Positions 18,819-27,886 of a stretch of DNA of 64,000 bases are shown here, piece by piece; position 1 is the first letter of the stretch; each line of letters starts with the position of its first letter. The translations under genes were made by a program, and so were the position numbers. Under the pieces are notes generated by a model. The model was not told the DNA's origin and ran no database searches. It saw only the letters and a program-made list of their open reading frames with translations. The stretch is from Porphyromonas sp. COT-239 OH1446 (GTDB lineage Bacteria > Bacteroidota > Bacteroidia > Bacteroidales > Porphyromonadaceae): contig NZ_JRAO01000027.1 in assembly GCF_000768875.1 (NCBI RefSeq), forward strand, positions 1 through 64,000. Reading direction: 5' to 3'.

Positions 18819-21164
18819 ATGCATGATATGATACAAAGACTTCGCCTCAGCTCATTGTGGTGGTTACTCCTACTGCTGCTCTGCCCTAGGCCTGCTGATG
18901 CCCAATATAGGATACACCGCCCTCTCGATCTCTCCCGAGAGACTCTGCTCGAGCTTGAGCAGGTAGCAGTACGAGGACAGGCGACGCTCCGCCTTGCCCC
19001 TGTGGGTATCGCCGAGGCTGAACGTATAGAGCGCAGTGTACCCAGCTCGCTACGCCTACTCCCCTTCGCCATACCTCGCAAGCTAGAGCTCTCGCCCACC
19101 AGTAGTGGCGTTTGGAGCGATGTCCAAGGGCAGGGCCAACTATGGCAACTGGAGATCATCAGCCCAGGGGCTCGCAGCATCGGCCTGCGCCTCGAGCAAT
19201 ACCACCTGCCCGAGGGCAGTGCGCTCTACCTACAGGGGGAGGACGGACGCATAAGAGGGGCATTCACCCACTACAACAATAGCCCTGATGGACTGCTACA
19301 CCTAGCCCCCGTGAGAGGCGAGCGACTGCGCCTACTCTATCTAGCTCCTTCGGGGCAGGAGGGGCAAGAGCCCTTCGTCATCACTGAGCTCTATCATGCC
19401 TACAGAGACCTAGGGCAGATCCGAAGCACAGGCCTGCCTCAGAAGCCTGGAGAGCCGCCCTTCCACACTGAGCGAGTGAAAGGAGACTACAACTGTGCCC
19501 CCAATATCCTCCTACATCCTGAGGTGAAGGCACAGAGCCGCAGCGTCGTCCTATGCATCGTCCGAGGGATCTACCTCTGCTCGGGGGCACTCATCAACAA
19601 TACTCGACAGGATGGCACCCCATATATCCTCTCCGCCCTACATACCTTCAACAACAATTATGACCCAGATATCGAGCTCGAGGGTATCAAAGCGCGTGTA
19701 GCCTCGACAGTCTTCTTCTTCGGCTTCGAGAGCCCCTATCCACTAGGGAATATCCATGCCAGCGAAGAGCACTCGCTCAGTGGAGGAGAGCTCACGGCCT
19801 ACAACCCCGAGAGTGATATGTGCCTCATCCGCATCACGGGTCTACCAACGGGGTCTGATGGACGACCAGTCCCCATCCCCGCCGCCTACAATGCCTACTT
19901 CGCAGGCTGGAGTCTATCACCCCAGCCCTCGGGGCCTTTTTATGGGATTCATCATCCGAGAGGTCTACCCAAACGCTATTCGCAGACAGAAGACAAACGA
20001 CTGGAGATCAAAGACTACACCATAGATCTAGTGCATGCCTGGCAAGGAAAGCATTGGCAGATCCGTCGCTGGGCTATCGGGACGACCGCCGCAGGCAGCT
20101 CGGGCTCGCCCCTCTTCGATGCCCGAGGACGCATCATCGGAGCTCTAACGGGCGGACGCTCCTTCTGCGATTATCCTTCGGATGACTACTACTTCGCCCT
20201 GCACACCGCTTGGCGAGGGGGCGAGGCAGAGGGCCCTGTCAGCAGCCTAGCTCCCTGGCTAGATCCCAATGCCTCGGGAGAGCTTGAGTGCCCAGGATTA
20301 GACCCACACGAGGACAGACGGATACAGCGTATCAGCGGCCTCTATGGCTCGCTCGGGACTGAGGGTCTCGGCAGCCTCTCGAGCGATAGCAGAGTCAATG
20401 GCGTTGGCAATACAATTCGCCTAAGCTCAGGAGAATATGAGCTGCTAGGAGCCTACATCGTCTTTGAGGGGAGGAAGGACTTAGAGCAAGGCATCCCGCC
20501 GCTGGAGATCGGACTCTCGAAGTATCGAGCTGATGGCAGCCTCGAGCCCGCACAATGGCAGACGCAACTACATCGCCCCACCTTCCCACAGTACCAAAGG
20601 GATCAGGGAGGCTTCAAACCAGAACCTCGTAGTCTGAGTACTGACACCCTAGAGGTATTCGTCCCCGCTCTAGCTGTGGATGGAGATCCCGAGCGAAATA
20701 TTCTTAGAGAAGAGGGTACATATCTGCTCTATTGCCACCGCATAGACCAAAAAGCCATAGACCTCCCACTCCTCATGGGCCGACACCGAGCGACCTCGCC
20801 TCGTAGCTGGCGTGGGATGACGAGAGCCCCCTGGGGCACATGGGAGCCACAGAGAAAGGGGTATTACTGGATCGACCTGCTCGTGCGCAGCCGAGACAAC
20901 GCTCTGGAGGCTGAGGTCGAGGAACAGCAAGGCGACGCCATTCAGCACTATTACTACTCGGGTCGGATCTATGTTTACCTCGGGGACGAGCAGCCCGAGG
21001 GCTGCCGCCTTAGGGTCTACGGCATGGACGGACGACTGATGCACACAGCCCCACTGAGCCGAGGTCAGAGCGTCGTAGAGCTGCCCTCGATACTGGCTGC
21101 TGGGGCGTATATCGCTGAGATCGTGGGCGCAAGGCGAAAGAGTGCCTTCAAGTTCATCCTATAA
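18819..21164 (+). CDS. secreted S1 serine endopeptidase with T9SS C-terminal signal
   Basis: A 781-residue exported protease related to lysyl endopeptidase (S1 family). A signal peptide covers roughly residues 1-30 (ending PRPADAQ). A propeptide-like region precedes the protease core that starts near DYNCAPN. The apparent catalytic triad is H275 (LSALHT), D333 (PESDMCLI) and S430 (AGSSGSPLFD). The last 70 residues resemble a type IX secretion type A sorting domain: RIYVYLGDEQP, VYGMDGRLM, and AGAYIAEI before a basic FKFIL end. It is expected to be secreted or cell-surface attached. An alternative ATG lies three codons downstream. Specificity for lysine is inferred from family resemblance only. 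Confidence 0.85.
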   Translation: MHDMIQRLRLSSLWWLLLLLLCPRPADAQYRIHRPLDLSRETLLELEQVAVRGQATLRLAPVGIAEAERIERSVPSSLRLLPFAIPRKLELSPTSSGVWSDVQGQGQLWQLEIISPGARSIGLRLEQYHLPEGSALYLQGEDGRIRGAFTHYNNSPDGLLHLAPVRGERLRLLYLAPSGQEGQEPFVITELYHAYRDLGQIRSTGLPQKPGEPPFHTERVKGDYNCAPNILLHPEVKAQSRSVVLCIVRGIYLCSGALINNTRQDGTPYILSALHTFNNNYDPDIELEGIKARVASTVFFFGFESPYPLGNIHASEEHSLSGGELTAYNPESDMCLIRITGLPTGSDGRPVPIPAAYNAYFAGWSLSPQPSGPFYGIHHPRGLPKRYSQTEDKRLEIKDYTIDLVHAWQGKHWQIRRWAIGTTAAGSSGSPLFDARGRIIGALTGGRSFCDYPSDDYYFALHTAWRGGEAEGPVSSLAPWLDPNASGELECPGLDPHEDRRIQRISGLYGSLGTEGLGSLSSDSRVNGVGNTIRLSSGEYELLGAYIVFEGRKDLEQGIPPLEIGLSKYRADGSLEPAQWQTQLHRPTFPQYQRDQGGFKPEPRSLSTDTLEVFVPALAVDGDPERNILREEGTYLLYCHRIDQKAIDLPLLMGRHRATSPRSWRGMTRAPWGTWEPQRKGYYWIDLLVRSRDNALEAEVEEQQGDAIQHYYYSGRIYVYLGDEQPEGCRLRVYGMDGRLMHTAPLSRGQSVVELPSILAAGAYIAEIVGARRKSAFKFIL

Positions 21165-21177
21165 GCACAGTTTTTAG

Positions 21178-21185
21178 TACCTTTG
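21178..21185 (+). promoter_or_regulatory. -7 promoter element for the LysE gene
   Basis: TACCTTTG, a perfect TAnnTTTG box, lies 13 bases past the protease stop and about 50 bases before the LysE start. It suggests that the exporter gene can be transcribed separately from the protease. The -33 box is weak. Confidence 0.5.
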
Positions 21186-21236
21186 TGCGGCTTGTTTCTC
21201 CTCGAGGCTAGGGAGAGAGGGCGCAATCTGCACAGT

Positions 21237-21875
21237 ATGATAGAGACCATCCTCAAGGGCATCATTATCGGCATCTTCGTCTCTGCTCCTATGGGGCCGG
21301 TGGGTTTGCTGTGCCTCAGAGAGACGATGTACAATGGTCGGCGTGATGGTCTCTTGACAGGCATAGGGGCGACGATCAGCGACTTACTATACGCTCTGAT
21401 GGCCTACTGGGGTGTAAGCCTAGTACTAGACTTTGTTTCGAAGTATGATGCTGTGCTGCGCCTCGTGGGCGGGGTGATCATTGTGATCTTTGGCTATGTA
21501 CTCTTCCTCAACTCAGGTGCTCCGATCAAGCGTGCGGCGAGCCGTCGCCTAGGCAAGCTGCATGGGCTGCGCAAGGTCGTCATCGCCTTCTTCGTTACCC
21601 TATCGAACCCTTTCATCTTGCTGCTTTTCCTCCCCCTGTATACTCGCTTTGACTTCGTCCAATCGGCAGAGTCTTCCCCCCTAGGTATTTTGGGGGCTAT
21701 GACGAGCATCGTAGCTGGATGTCTCATTTGGTGGCTGGGGCTTACCTATGCAGTCTCGCACATCGCCACACGGATGGGGCAAACGCCAGTTAAATGGATC
21801 GCACGCACCATCGCCATCGTGCTGATGGTCATTGGACTATATGGTCTAGCCTCAGGCATCCAATACTACCTCTAG
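21237..21875 (+). CDS. LysE/RhtB family exporter
   Basis: A 212-residue inner-membrane protein of the LysE superfamily, which exports amino acids or similar small molecules. The N-terminus has the family glycine/proline pattern IIIGIFVSAPMGPVGLLCLRETM, followed by TGIGATISDLLYALMAYWG and a NPFILLLFLPLY helix. About six membrane segments are seen. The ATG at 21237 is preferred because upstream codons overlap the promoter and start only at a TTG. Substrate unknown. The CBM9-like gene lies 48 bp downstream. Confidence 0.88.
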   Translation: MIETILKGIIIGIFVSAPMGPVGLLCLRETMYNGRRDGLLTGIGATISDLLYALMAYWGVSLVLDFVSKYDAVLRLVGGVIIVIFGYVLFLNSGAPIKRAASRRLGKLHGLRKVVIAFFVTLSNPFILLLFLPLYTRFDFVQSAESSPLGILGAMTSIVAGCLIWWLGLTYAVSHIATRMGQTPVKWIARTIAIVLMVIGLYGLASGIQYYL

Positions 21876-21923
21876 AGTCCAACGCAACCCCTCGACTTCG
21901 AGAGGTCAACCAATACGAACAAT

Positions 21924-22574
21924 ATGAAACGAACGACCATCCCCTACATTCCCCACGAACAATTAGACTGGCAAAGCCTTGCCTTGCAGCTTGAAACCCA
22001 AGGGGTTCGCCTACATATCGACACACTCAATTGGGCAGAGGCCTATCCCTATCACCCCATTGTCCTAGTTGACCTAGCCTACACCAGTAAGGGCATTGCC
22101 TTGAGCTACTTCGTTCGAGGCTTGGAGCTACGCACGCTCTCCGAGGGGGATGGGCATTATGTGCATGAGGACAGCTGCGTAGAGTTTTTCATGCAGCCCT
22201 CCCGAGGCGAGGCCTATATCAACTTCGAGTTCAATGCAGCCGGGGTGTGCTATGCTTCACACCACAGCAGCCCAAAGGAGAGCGTTCGTTTCTCAGCCGA
22301 AGAATACGCTATGATCCTGCGCCAAAGCACCCACCAGGGGCAGCGGCTCAACCTCGAGGAGGGGTTACACAGCTGGCAGCTACAGGCCTTCATCCCTTGG
22401 AGGACTATGGGCTATGCCGAGGGGGAGATCCCCAAGCGTCTGTGGGCGAACTTCTACAAGTGTGCCGATGGGACGAAGCACCCCCATTACCTGAGCTGGG
22501 CTCCGATCGAGGAGGCCGAGCCAGCCTTCCACCGTCCTCAATTCTTCGGAGAGCTCACCCTCGGCCCTAGGTAA
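21924..22574 (+). CDS. carbohydrate-binding family 9-like protein
   Basis: A 216-residue protein that appears to be a single CBM9/DOMON-like beta-sandwich. Supporting motifs are YFVRGLELRTL, VHEDSCVEFFMQP, YINFEFNAAG, SWQLQAFIPWRTMGY and LWANFYKCAD-HYLSWAPI. No signal peptide is seen, so a cytoplasmic location is likely, which is usual for these small Bacteroidota members of unknown role. It is the last gene of the plus-strand cluster and is followed by a strong bidirectional hairpin. Confidence 0.8.
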   Translation: MKRTTIPYIPHEQLDWQSLALQLETQGVRLHIDTLNWAEAYPYHPIVLVDLAYTSKGIALSYFVRGLELRTLSEGDGHYVHEDSCVEFFMQPSRGEAYINFEFNAAGVCYASHHSSPKESVRFSAEEYAMILRQSTHQGQRLNLEEGLHSWQLQAFIPWRTMGYAEGEIPKRLWANFYKCADGTKHPHYLSWAPIEEAEPAFHRPQFFGELTLGPR

Positions 22575-22595
22575 ACGAAGAGCTCTAGCATACAA

Positions 22596-22646
22596 AGCCC
22601 CCTCACCCGAGCTGCTCCCGACAGAGAGCTCTCGAGTGAGGGGGCT
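22596..22646. terminator. bidirectional terminator
   Basis: agccccctcac at 22596-22606 pairs perfectly with gtgagggggct at 22636-22646, with more pairing inside (gag/ctc). It lies between the convergent CBM9-like and YbjQ genes and can serve both. Confidence 0.75.
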
Positions 22647-22675
22647 GTACATTGTGCCCTCTACCACTTGAGTGG

Positions 22676-22990
22676 CTAACGGGCACACACTGCCGTCCCC
22701 GAGCAGGTAACCATGAGCATGCTACTCCCGATAGCTGAATAGGAGAAAGAGACCCCAATGACTGCATCCGCCCCCAAGAGGTGGGCACGCTGAGCCATCT
22801 CGGCCTTAGCCGTCTCTTGCGCCTCACGGATCACGCTCTCATACGAGCTCGAGCGTCCGCCGATGAAGTCTCGGATGCCAGCTGCGATGTCTCGCAAAAA
22901 ATTTGCTCCGATGATAGTCTCCCCATGCACAATGGTGATGTACTGCTCGATGCGATAGCCCTCAAGGGTGTGGGTAGTAGATAAAATCAT
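22676..22990 (-). CDS. YbjQ/UPF0145 family protein
   Basis: A 104-residue cytoplasmic protein of the YbjQ family, once called a heavy-metal-binding domain, whose members form pentamers. Typical motifs are VHGETIIGANFLRDIAAGIRD, GRSSSYE and the final GADAVIGVSFSYSAIG. The biochemical function of the family is not settled. It appears to be a single-gene unit; a TACTTTTG-like -7 box is visible near 23020. Confidence 0.9.
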   Translation of the reverse strand: MILSTTHTLEGYRIEQYITIVHGETIIGANFLRDIAAGIRDFIGGRSSSYESVIREAQETAKAEMAQRAHLLGADAVIGVSFSYSAIGSSMLMVTCSGTAVCAR

Positions 22991-23032
22991 ATGTTCGTTT
23001 GTATTGATTGAGTGGGAGCAAAAGTAAATAAA

Positions 23033-23069
23033 AACTCCCGAGACCTCACTCTTGGAGATCTCGGGAGTT
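23033..23069 (-). terminator. terminator of the tRNA-Asn pair
   Basis: aactcccgaga at 23033-23043 pairs perfectly with tctcgggagtt at 23059-23069. On the minus strand the stem runs straight into TTTTTATTTAC. It lies seven bases past the second tRNA-Asn. Confidence 0.85.
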
Positions 23070-23075
23070 GCGAAG

Positions 23076-23149
23076 CTCTTCCTCTTGGACTTGAACCAAG
23101 GACCCTCTGATTAACAGTCAGATGCTCTAACCGACTGAGCTAAGGAAGA
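23076..23149 (-). tRNA. tRNA-Asn (GTT), copy 2
   Basis: A 74-base cloverleaf with acceptor tcttcct/aggaaga, anticodon loop ctgttaatc giving GTT, and T-loop ttcaagt. It is identical to the copy at 23170-23243 and lies 20 bases behind it. No CCA is encoded. Confidence 0.97.
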
Positions 23150-23169
23150 ATGAATAAGCCTTGAGGGAG

Positions 23170-23243
23170 CTCTTCCTCTTGGACTTGAACCAAGGACCCT
23201 CTGATTAACAGTCAGATGCTCTAACCGACTGAGCTAAGGAAGA
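23170..23243 (-). tRNA. tRNA-Asn (GTT), copy 1
   Basis: Same sequence as the downstream copy, including acceptor, anticodon GTT and T-arm. It is nearest to the promoter element at 23268-23275. The pair most likely comes from a local tandem duplication and is transcribed as one unit. Confidence 0.97.
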
Positions 23244-23267
23244 GTGTTACTCTGCTTATTGCGCTTG

Positions 23268-23275
23268 CAAAGGTA
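23268..23275 (-). promoter_or_regulatory. -7 promoter element of the tRNA-Asn pair
   Basis: Reads TACCTTTG on the minus strand, 25 bases upstream of the first tRNA-Asn. A near-match TCG replaces TTG at the -33 position with a 19-base spacer. Confidence 0.6.
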
Positions 23276-23391
23276 GTAAGTTTTTTTGAAACTGCGAAAT
23301 CTCCCCACGAATTATCTTCGTCCTATCGACTAGGGAAACTCTACACACTCTCTAGAGGCTATGTCCTAAGCACTTGGAGGGCGAGAAGCAA

Positions 23392-23427
23392 CAGGGGTGC
23401 GATCAGCCTATGCTGACCACACCCCTG
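23392..23427 (-). terminator. terminator of rpmE2
   Basis: caggggtg at 23392-23399 pairs with cacccctg at 23420-23427, and tcagc with gctga inside. It lies 47 bases past the rpmE2 stop. No long T-run follows on the minus strand. Confidence 0.6.
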
Positions 23428-23473
23428 CGATATGGGTCGATGAGGCTCGAGGCCGAGCCTGGAGGCCTAGTGT

Positions 23474-23728
23474 CTACTTCTTGGCTCTATTACCATAGCG
23501 GCTCATGAACTTGTCTACGCGACCAGCAGTATCCACGAGCTTAGCCTTACCAGTGAAGAAGGGGTGAGAGGTGCTAGAGATCTCGACCTTGATCAGCGGA
23601 TAAGTAACACCATCGATCTCGATGGTTTCCTTGGCGGGCATAGTCGAACGTGTAATGAACACATCTTCGTTGGACATGTCCTTGAACACTACAGGACGAT
23701 AATTCTCAGGATGGATTCCTTTTTTCAT
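23474..23728 (-). CDS. rpmE2: 50S ribosomal protein L31, type B
   Basis: An 84-residue L31 of the long, zinc-free B type: it starts [17 protein letters not shown], contains [20 protein letters not shown], and has no cysteine. Zinc-free L31 paralogues can replace zinc-binding L31 under zinc shortage in other bacteria. In many Bacteroidota this form is the standard one, so no special regulation is implied. It is a single-gene unit with a strong promoter at 23812-23842. Confidence 0.97.
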   Translation of the reverse strand: MKKGIHPENYRPVVFKDMSNEDVFITRSTMPAKETIEIDGVTYPLIKVEISSTSHPFFTGKAKLVDTAGRVDKFMSRYGNRAKK

Positions 23729-23811
23729 TATGCTTTATTTTAATAACTTATTATTCTGCTAACTAACTCTACGTGCTTGGTAACCGTATATATCATGAGC
23801 CTAATGGACTG

Positions 23812-23842
23812 CAAATGTAGTGATAAAAATCTATACCATCAA
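23812..23842 (-). promoter_or_regulatory. promoter of rpmE2
   Basis: On the minus strand: TTG at 23842-23840, a 20-base spacer, then TACATTTG at 23819-23812. Both boxes and spacing fit the Bacteroidota consensus. Confidence 0.8.
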
Positions 23843-23929
23843 ACCTACTGCGAGCCTCTTAAGTCCAACAAAGTCCTCCGAGAGCTTGCCCTGGCCACTG
23901 TGGCAGGGGGCTACTTGGGGTCTTTTGCC

Positions 23930-23937
23930 TATCTTTG
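23930..23937 (+). promoter_or_regulatory. -7 promoter element for cysS
   Basis: TATCTTTG, a perfect -7 box, 44 bases upstream of the cysS start. The -33 region is G-rich and a TTG at the right spacing is not evident. Confidence 0.55.
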
Positions 23938-23980
23938 TAGCATCATACACAATCACTATAAAACATAGGTATTTAGTCTT

Positions 23981-25459
23981 ATGATGGATCACCCTTTGCA
24001 TATTTACAATACGCTCAGCCGCACCAAAGAGGTCTTCGTCCCTGCCCAAGCCCCCAACGTCGGACTCTATGTCTGTGGCCCTACGGTCTATGGCGACGCC
24101 CATCTGGGGCATGCACGCCCAGCCATCACTTTCGACCTACTCTTTCGCTATCTGACTCACCTGGGCTACAAGGTGCGCTATGTGCGCAACATCACCGACG
24201 TAGGACACCTCGAGCAGGATGCAGACGAGGGCGAAGACAAGATCGCCAAAAAGGCTCGCCTCGAGCAGCTCGAGCCCATGGAGGTTGTCCAGCATTACCT
24301 CGTACGCTACCACAAGGCTATGGAGATGCTCGGCGTCCTACCCCCCAGCATCGAACCGATGGCCTCGGGACATATCATCGAGCAGATCGAGCTCACCAAG
24401 CGGATCATCGAAGCTGGTTACGCCTACGAGAGCAATGGCTCGGTCTACTTCGACGTGCGCCGCTACGACGCCGACTATGGCTACGGACGCCTCAGCGGAC
24501 GCAACCTAGAGGACATGCAGCACACCACCCGAGAGCTAGATGGGCAGAGTGAGAAGCGATTTGCCCTAGACTTCGCCCTGTGGAAGAAAGCTCAGCCCGA
24601 GCACATCATGCGCTGGCCTAGCCCCTGGGGTGAGGGCTTCCCTGGCTGGCACTGCGAGTGCACGGCCATGGGACGCAAATATCTAGGGGAGCAGTTTGAC
24701 ATCCACGGCGGGGGGATGGATCTCGTCTTCCCTCATCACGAGTGTGAGATCGCCCAGGCTGTAGCCTCCCAAAAGGGGCAGCAGATGGTACGATACTGGA
24801 TGCACAACAATATGATCACCATCGGGGGGCAAAAGATGGGTAAGAGCCTTGGGAACTTCATCACCCTCGAGGAGTTCTTCACCGGAGAGCATCGTCTGCT
24901 CGAGCAGGCCTTTGACCCTATGACCATCCGCTTCTTCATCCTCAGTGCGCACTATCGAGGCACAGTGGACTTCAGCAATGATGCCCTAGTGGCTGCCGAG
25001 AAAGGCCTCTGCCGACTGCTCGATGCCGCAGCATTGCTCGAGGGGCTCAGGGCCTCGACCGAGACCAGCGTTGCCGTGTCTGGGCTACGAGAGCGTTGCT
25101 ATGCAGCCCTCAATGACGACCTCAATAGCCCTACGGTCATCGCCGAGCTCTTCGACGCTGCCCGAGCCATCAACACCGTCCACAACGGTCAGGGAACGAT
25201 CAGTGAAAGCGATCTAGAAGAGCTCAAGAGCACCTACCGCCTCTTCTTACATGACCTGCTGGGGCTAGTCGATCGGCGCACCGCAGAGGGTGGAGCTCAT
25301 GAGGCCTTCGCAGGGGCAATGGACCTACTCCTATCGCTCAGAGCCCAGGCCAAAAGCAACAAAGACTGGACTACTAGCGACCGCATCCGAGACGAACTGA
25401 CAGCCCTCGGCTTCGTTATCAAAGACACCAAGGAGGGCTCGGAGTGGAAACTCAAGTAA
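23981..25459 (+). CDS. cysS: cysteine--tRNA ligase
   Basis: Cysteinyl-tRNA synthetase, a class I enzyme of 492 residues. The N-terminal [18 protein letters not shown] carries the first zinc-ligand cysteine and the HIGH-type motif; [12 protein letters not shown] and [10 protein letters not shown] carry further zinc ligands; and KMGKSLGNF near residue 285 is the KMSKS loop. The C-terminal DALR-like and anticodon-binding parts are present ([15 protein letters not shown]). Two ATG codons stand together at the start. A glycosyltransferase gene follows after 14 bp and is probably co-transcribed. Confidence 0.97.
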   Translation: MMDHPLHIYNTLSRTKEVFVPAQAPNVGLYVCGPTVYGDAHLGHARPAITFDLLFRYLTHLGYKVRYVRNITDVGHLEQDADEGEDKIAKKARLEQLEPMEVVQHYLVRYHKAMEMLGVLPPSIEPMASGHIIEQIELTKRIIEAGYAYESNGSVYFDVRRYDADYGYGRLSGRNLEDMQHTTRELDGQSEKRFALDFALWKKAQPEHIMRWPSPWGEGFPGWHCECTAMGRKYLGEQFDIHGGGMDLVFPHHECEIAQAVASQKGQQMVRYWMHNNMITIGGQKMGKSLGNFITLEEFFTGEHRLLEQAFDPMTIRFFILSAHYRGTVDFSNDALVAAEKGLCRLLDAAALLEGLRASTETSVAVSGLRERCYAALNDDLNSPTVIAELFDAARAINTVHNGQGTISESDLEELKSTYRLFLHDLLGLVDRRTAEGGAHEAFAGAMDLLLSLRAQAKSNKDWTTSDRIRDELTALGFVIKDTKEGSEWKLK

Positions 25460-25473
25460 CCCCATAGCCCCCA

Positions 25474-26466
25474 ATGGCCATGAAGCTGAGCATCATCGTC
25501 CCTGTCTACAACCGCCCCGACGAAGTGCGGGAGCTACTCGAGAGCCTTAGGGCTCAGAGAGAAGTAGACTACGAACTGATCATCGTCGAGGATGGGTCTG
25601 AGAGGACCTGCAAGCAAGAGGTAGAGCTCATGCGCCCTAACCTCAAACACATCATCTACATGGCTATCCCCAATGCAGGGCCTTCAGGAGCGCGCAACTT
25701 TGGTTCTCGGGCAGCGACAGGAGACTACCTCATCTTCCTTGACTCGGACGTTACCTTACCTGAGGGCTATCTCAAGGAGGTAGAGCATGGCATTTGCCTC
25801 GATGGCCTAGATGCTTTTGGAGGGCCAGATGCTGCATCCAAAGACTTCACCCCGATGCAGCAGGCGATCAACTATGCCATGACCTCACCACTGACCACAG
25901 GTGGCATCCGAGGAGGGAGAGCCTCGGGGATGGAGCAGTTCAAACCTCGTTCATTCAACCTCGGGTGCAGACGCAGCCTCTTCCAAAGGCTAGGGGGCTT
26001 CGACGAGGGGATGCGCTTCGGCGAGGACATAGACTTTAGCCTCCGACTGATCGCCTCGGGAGCTCGTGTGGGGCTGATCCCCAAGGCCTTCGTCTACCAT
26101 AAGCGCAGGGTCGATCTAGGGAAGTTCTTCAAGCAGGTGCACAACTCAGGCATTGCACGCATCCACATAGAGACGAGGCATCCAGGCTCGACCCGCCTGG
26201 TACACTGGCTGCCTGCCCTCTTCACCCTCCTCTCTGCCCTGTGCATCCTCTCGGGACTGGGCAGTACCCTACTTCTGCTTTTGGGTATTATCCTCTTCTT
26301 CCATGCCCTAGGCTCGGGGCTAGAACCTCGGGTGGCAGGCCTCGCCGTCGTCGCCTCATTCGTGCAGCTCTGGGGCTATGGCACGGGCTTCATTCGGGCC
26401 TGGTGGGGCAAGCATGTGATGAAGGAGGGGGAGTTCACAGCCTTCAAGGACAACTTCTACCAATAA
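25474..26466 (+). CDS. glycosyltransferase family 2 protein, membrane-anchored
   Basis: A 330-residue GT-A fold enzyme. The nucleotide-sugar-binding start is LSIIVPVYNRPDEVRELLESL, the metal-binding DxD-like motif is FLDSDV, and the acceptor region includes RFGEDIDFSLRL. After residue 245 two hydrophobic helices (LPALFTLLSALCIL, LLLLGIILFFHALG) anchor it in the inner membrane. It probably adds a sugar to a lipid-linked or surface glycan precursor; donor and acceptor are unknown. It follows cysS closely and converges with mraY. Confidence 0.87.
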   Translation: MAMKLSIIVPVYNRPDEVRELLESLRAQREVDYELIIVEDGSERTCKQEVELMRPNLKHIIYMAIPNAGPSGARNFGSRAATGDYLIFLDSDVTLPEGYLKEVEHGICLDGLDAFGGPDAASKDFTPMQQAINYAMTSPLTTGGIRGGRASGMEQFKPRSFNLGCRRSLFQRLGGFDEGMRFGEDIDFSLRLIASGARVGLIPKAFVYHKRRVDLGKFFKQVHNSGIARIHIETRHPGSTRLVHWLPALFTLLSALCILSGLGSTLLLLLGIILFFHALGSGLEPRVAGLAVVASFVQLWGYGTGFIRAWWGKHVMKEGEFTAFKDNFYQ

Positions 26467-26577
26467 CCCCTCTAGAGAAAGGACAAGAACCCCTCCCCCG
26501 AGCTGCTGATCCAAGCAATTCATGGGAGAGGCCCTTTTACACAGAGGCCTTCGGGTCTTGGGCCCAGCAAGGGAGGG

Positions 26578-27837
26578 CTAACGCATCTTGAGCGTTACAA
26601 CCGTTAGCACGGCAAGCATGATGCCGATAAGCAGGAAGCGCATCGTGATCTTCGCCTCGGGGATCGACCGAGCAGGACGATTAAAGAGGCAAGCAATACC
26701 ATCCCTTGAGTCCTTCTGGAAGTGATGATGCAGCGGGGACATCCTCAAGATGCGCCTACCCTCGCCCGTACGACGCTTCGTGTACTTGAAGTAGGCTACC
26801 TGTAGGATCACCGAGATCCCCTCGGCGATGAAGATCCCACAGAGGATCGGTAGCAGCAGCTCCTTGCGGATGATGATCGCAAAGACCCCGATAATCCCCC
26901 CGAGGGCCAGGCTACCCGTATCTCCCATAAAGACCTGAGCGGGATAGCTATTGTACCACAGGAAGCCAAACGTCGCCCCCACAAAGGCAGCCGCGAAGAT
27001 CACCAGCTCCTCAGCCCCAGGGATGAACATGATATTCAGATACCCCGCCATCTCGAAGTGCGAGGACACATAGGCCAGAATCCCCAGCGCAACGCCCACA
27101 ATGGCCGAAGAGCCCGAGGCCAAGCCGTCGATCCCATCCGTTAGATTGACACAATTAGAGAGCATGGTTACGACGAAGACCGTCATAATCACAAAGAGGG
27201 TCCAGCCTACAACTCGCTTGGCAGGCCCATCTATGGGCAGTACCTCAGCATAGTCGAAGTTGTTGTTCTTAACGAAAGGGATGGTTGTCTGCGTGGACTT
27301 CCTCTCCGTTTTCTCGAAGCGCACCTCTCGAACATTACCATCGCGCACGATCTCGCTATTCTCCTTGATCACCACAGCTGGACTCATATAGAGAGTGAAT
27401 CCCACAATCAGTCCAAGGAGTACCTGTCCGAGGATCTTGTATCGACCTGCAAGGCCCTCCTTATTCTTGCGAAAGACCTTAATGTAGTCATCAATAAAGC
27501 CCAGTAAACCCATCAAGATCGTTGTTAGGATCATCAGGAGGATGTAGATATTATCTAGTCGAGCAAGCAGCAGTACTGGAATGAGGATAGCCAAGATAAT
27601 GATTACCCCACCCATCGTAGGAGTACCACGCTTGGAGAGCTGTCCCTCGAGACCGAGATCTCGTATGCTCTCGCCTATCTGCTTACTCTGCAAGAGAGCT
27701 ATAATCCTTGACCCCAAAACCGTAGAGATAAGCAGAGCAAGCAAGATAGCCAACCCTACACGAAACGAAACATACATGAACAGGCGGCTGCCTGGCACAC
27801 CCCAGTCCTGGAGCAGATCGAATAAATGATATAGCAT
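26578..27837 (-). CDS. mraY: phospho-N-acetylmuramoyl-pentapeptide transferase
   Basis: MraY makes lipid I by moving phospho-MurNAc-pentapeptide to undecaprenyl phosphate at the inner membrane. The 419-residue protein has about ten membrane helices. Family signatures are GTPTMGG, the aspartate-rich GFIDDYIKVFRKNKEGL, NCVNLTDGIDGLASG, GATFGFLWYNSYPAQVFMGDTGSLALGG and the MSPLHHHFQ loop. The start MLYHLFDLL at 27837 is used; the frame stays open upstream into the gap behind murE but lacks family similarity. It is the last gene of the cluster here: no murD, ftsW or murG follows on this strand. Confidence 0.96.
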   Translation of the reverse strand: MLYHLFDLLQDWGVPGSRLFMYVSFRVGLAILLALLISTVLGSRIIALLQSKQIGESIRDLGLEGQLSKRGTPTMGGVIIILAILIPVLLLARLDNIYILLMILTTILMGLLGFIDDYIKVFRKNKEGLAGRYKILGQVLLGLIVGFTLYMSPAVVIKENSEIVRDGNVREVRFEKTERKSTQTTIPFVKNNNFDYAEVLPIDGPAKRVVGWTLFVIMTVFVVTMLSNCVNLTDGIDGLASGSSAIVGVALGILAYVSSHFEMAGYLNIMFIPGAEELVIFAAAFVGATFGFLWYNSYPAQVFMGDTGSLALGGIIGVFAIIIRKELLLPILCGIFIAEGISVILQVAYFKYTKRRTGEGRRILRMSPLHHHFQKDSRDGIACLFNRPARSIPEAKITMRFLLIGIMLAVLTVVTLKMR

Positions 27838-27886
27838 GATGATAGTCTGATGTCTTCGTTGAGATATTACTGAGATTGTACCTCGA

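Noticed and set aside
23076-23243. Assembly artefact behind the doubled tRNA-Asn genes
   Set aside because: Tandem identical tRNA genes are common, the spacer and flanks differ, and tRNA-Lys is doubled in the same way elsewhere.
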